Source of the DNA: Mesorhizobium sp.
GTDB taxonomy: Bacteria > Pseudomonadota > Alphaproteobacteria > Rhizobiales > Rhizobiaceae
DNA: 64,000 bases
NCBI GenBank assembly: GCA_004963905.1
Contig: SUGL01000006.1
Coordinates: 62,001-126,000, forward strand
Reading direction: 5' to 3'
A model generated the notes under the pieces. It ran no database searches. It was not told the DNA's origin and saw only the letters and a program-made list of their open reading frames with translations. Positions within the stretch are counted from its first letter, which is position 1; every line of letters begins with the position of its first letter. Shown here in pieces: positions 63,454-64,000 of the stretch. The position numbers and the translations under genes were made by a program.

Positions 63454-63834
63454 ATGGGACGCTTCGCCGTCATCACGATGACCGAAAAGGCCGCCGACCG
63501 CGTGCGCGAGATCGTCGCCACGCGCGACAACGCGCATGGCATCCGCCTCGGTATCCGCAAAGGCGGCTGCGCCGGCATGGAATACACGATCGATCTCGTG
63601 GCCGAGCCGAACCCCAAGGACGACCATGTCGAGCGCGACGGCGCGCATGTCTATGTCGCGCCGGAAGCCGCGCTCTTCCTGCTCGGCACCGAGATGGATT
63701 TCGAGCAGACGACGCTGCGCACCGGCTTCACCTTCAAGAACCCGAACCAGAGCTCGGCCTGCGGCTGCGGCGAATCCGTCGAGTTGAAGCCGGCCGACCT
63801 CAAGGCGCTGGCCGAGGCGCGCGCTTCGGCCTGA
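63454..63834 (+). CDS. sufA: Fe-S cluster A-type carrier SufA
   Basis: The 126-residue A-type carrier has all three cluster cysteines: one in RKGGCAGMEY, and two in the C-terminal SACGCGES. It transfers clusters to target proteins. The ATG at 63454 has GGAG seven bases upstream; the ATG at 63442 is less likely. It closes the suf operon, 108 bp after sufT, and a CCCCG/CGGGG hairpin (about 63846-63860) follows as a possible terminator. Confidence 0.95.
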   Translation: MGRFAVITMTEKAADRVREIVATRDNAHGIRLGIRKGGCAGMEYTIDLVAEPNPKDDHVERDGAHVYVAPEAALFLLGTEMDFEQTTLRTGFTFKNPNQSSACGCGESVELKPADLKALAEARASA

Positions 63835-63867
63835 GTTTCCTTCGCCCCGATTACGGGGAGAAGAAAG

Positions 63868-64000
63868 CTACTCCACCCACATCCCAGTCCGCTTGTGCCA
63901 GTCGGCGATCGATTCCTCGGGATAGACGTCGAACACCTTGTCTTGTCTGCCGATCACCGGCTCGACCCAGTTGGCCTTGTATTTCAGCATCAGATGCACC
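63868..64000 (-). CDS. Partial hypothetical protein (C-terminal end)
   Basis: The last 44 codons of a minus-strand gene run off the window edge. The end reads YKANWVEPVIGRQDKVFD, then DWHKRTGMWVE before the stop. The sequence has natural composition, but the family is not recognised. The start lies beyond position 64000. Confidence 0.7.
   Translation of the reverse strand, partial: VHLMLKYKANWVEPVIGRQDKVFDVYPEESIADWHKRTGMWVE

Overview
The window looks like a chromosomal segment of a high-GC alphaproteobacterium of the Hyphomicrobiales, most likely Mesorhizobium or a close relative. This is an inference from gene content and arrangement: clpP-clpX-lon-hupB, the rhizobial sufS2-BCDS1XA order, many small Rhizobiales families (DUF982, DUF2188, DUF2218, DUF3126), CTTGAC/CTATAT-type promoters and typical Mesorhizobium intergenic palindromes. 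No prophage, insertion sequence or CRISPR array was seen.

Layout. 1-8 kb: an alpha/beta hydrolase, small secreted and DUF proteins, an Old Yellow Enzyme, a NudK-type Nudix hydrolase, a large GT-C-like membrane protein, tRNA-Leu and an outer-membrane beta-barrel. 8-20 kb: adenine deaminase, two tandem DUF900 hydrolase lipoproteins, threonine ammonia-lyase, glyoxalase I, a double cold-shock-domain protein, a DUF192 protein, an HD protein, serine acetyltransferase and DUF3126. 20-25.7 kb: the proteostasis block clpP, clpX, lon and hupB with clear terminators. 25.7-35.4 kb: a carbohydrate region with an aldo/keto reductase divergent from SIS and creatininase-family genes, a CUT1 ABC transporter split across a divergent promoter with a LacI-type operator, a FucU/RbsD mutarotase and a ribokinase-like kinase. 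35.4-39.6 kb: a loosely packed accessory stretch with repeats, a 32-residue orphan peptide with a lasso-type leader, small unknown proteins, a DAO-family oxidoreductase, a remnant of an HTH regulator, tRNA-Asp and tRNA-Val.

39.7-46 kb: a five-gene CUT2 sugar operon (ROK regulator, ATPase, binding protein, permease, SDR) divergent from an ectoine-hydrolase-like gene. 46-56.4 kb: envelope and housekeeping genes, namely an M23 endopeptidase, a 1-Cys Bcp peroxiredoxin, an AsmA/YhdP-like protein, tyrS, an ArnT-like glycosyltransferase, a PAP2 phosphatase and an alpha/beta hydrolase. 56.5-63.8 kb: the SUF iron-sulfur assembly operon (sufS2, sufB, sufC, sufD, sufS1, sufT/X, sufA) behind a strong promoter overlapped by an Irr-type iron control element. 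The window ends inside a gene on the minus strand.

Most of the window is ordinary core chromosome. The observations most worth following are the orphan lasso-leader peptide at 35668-35766, the Irr-box/promoter at 56473-56523, the two sugar-cluster operators at 26833 and 32776, and several rhizobial repeats, one of them inside the suf operon. No complete undescribed multi-gene system could be demonstrated.
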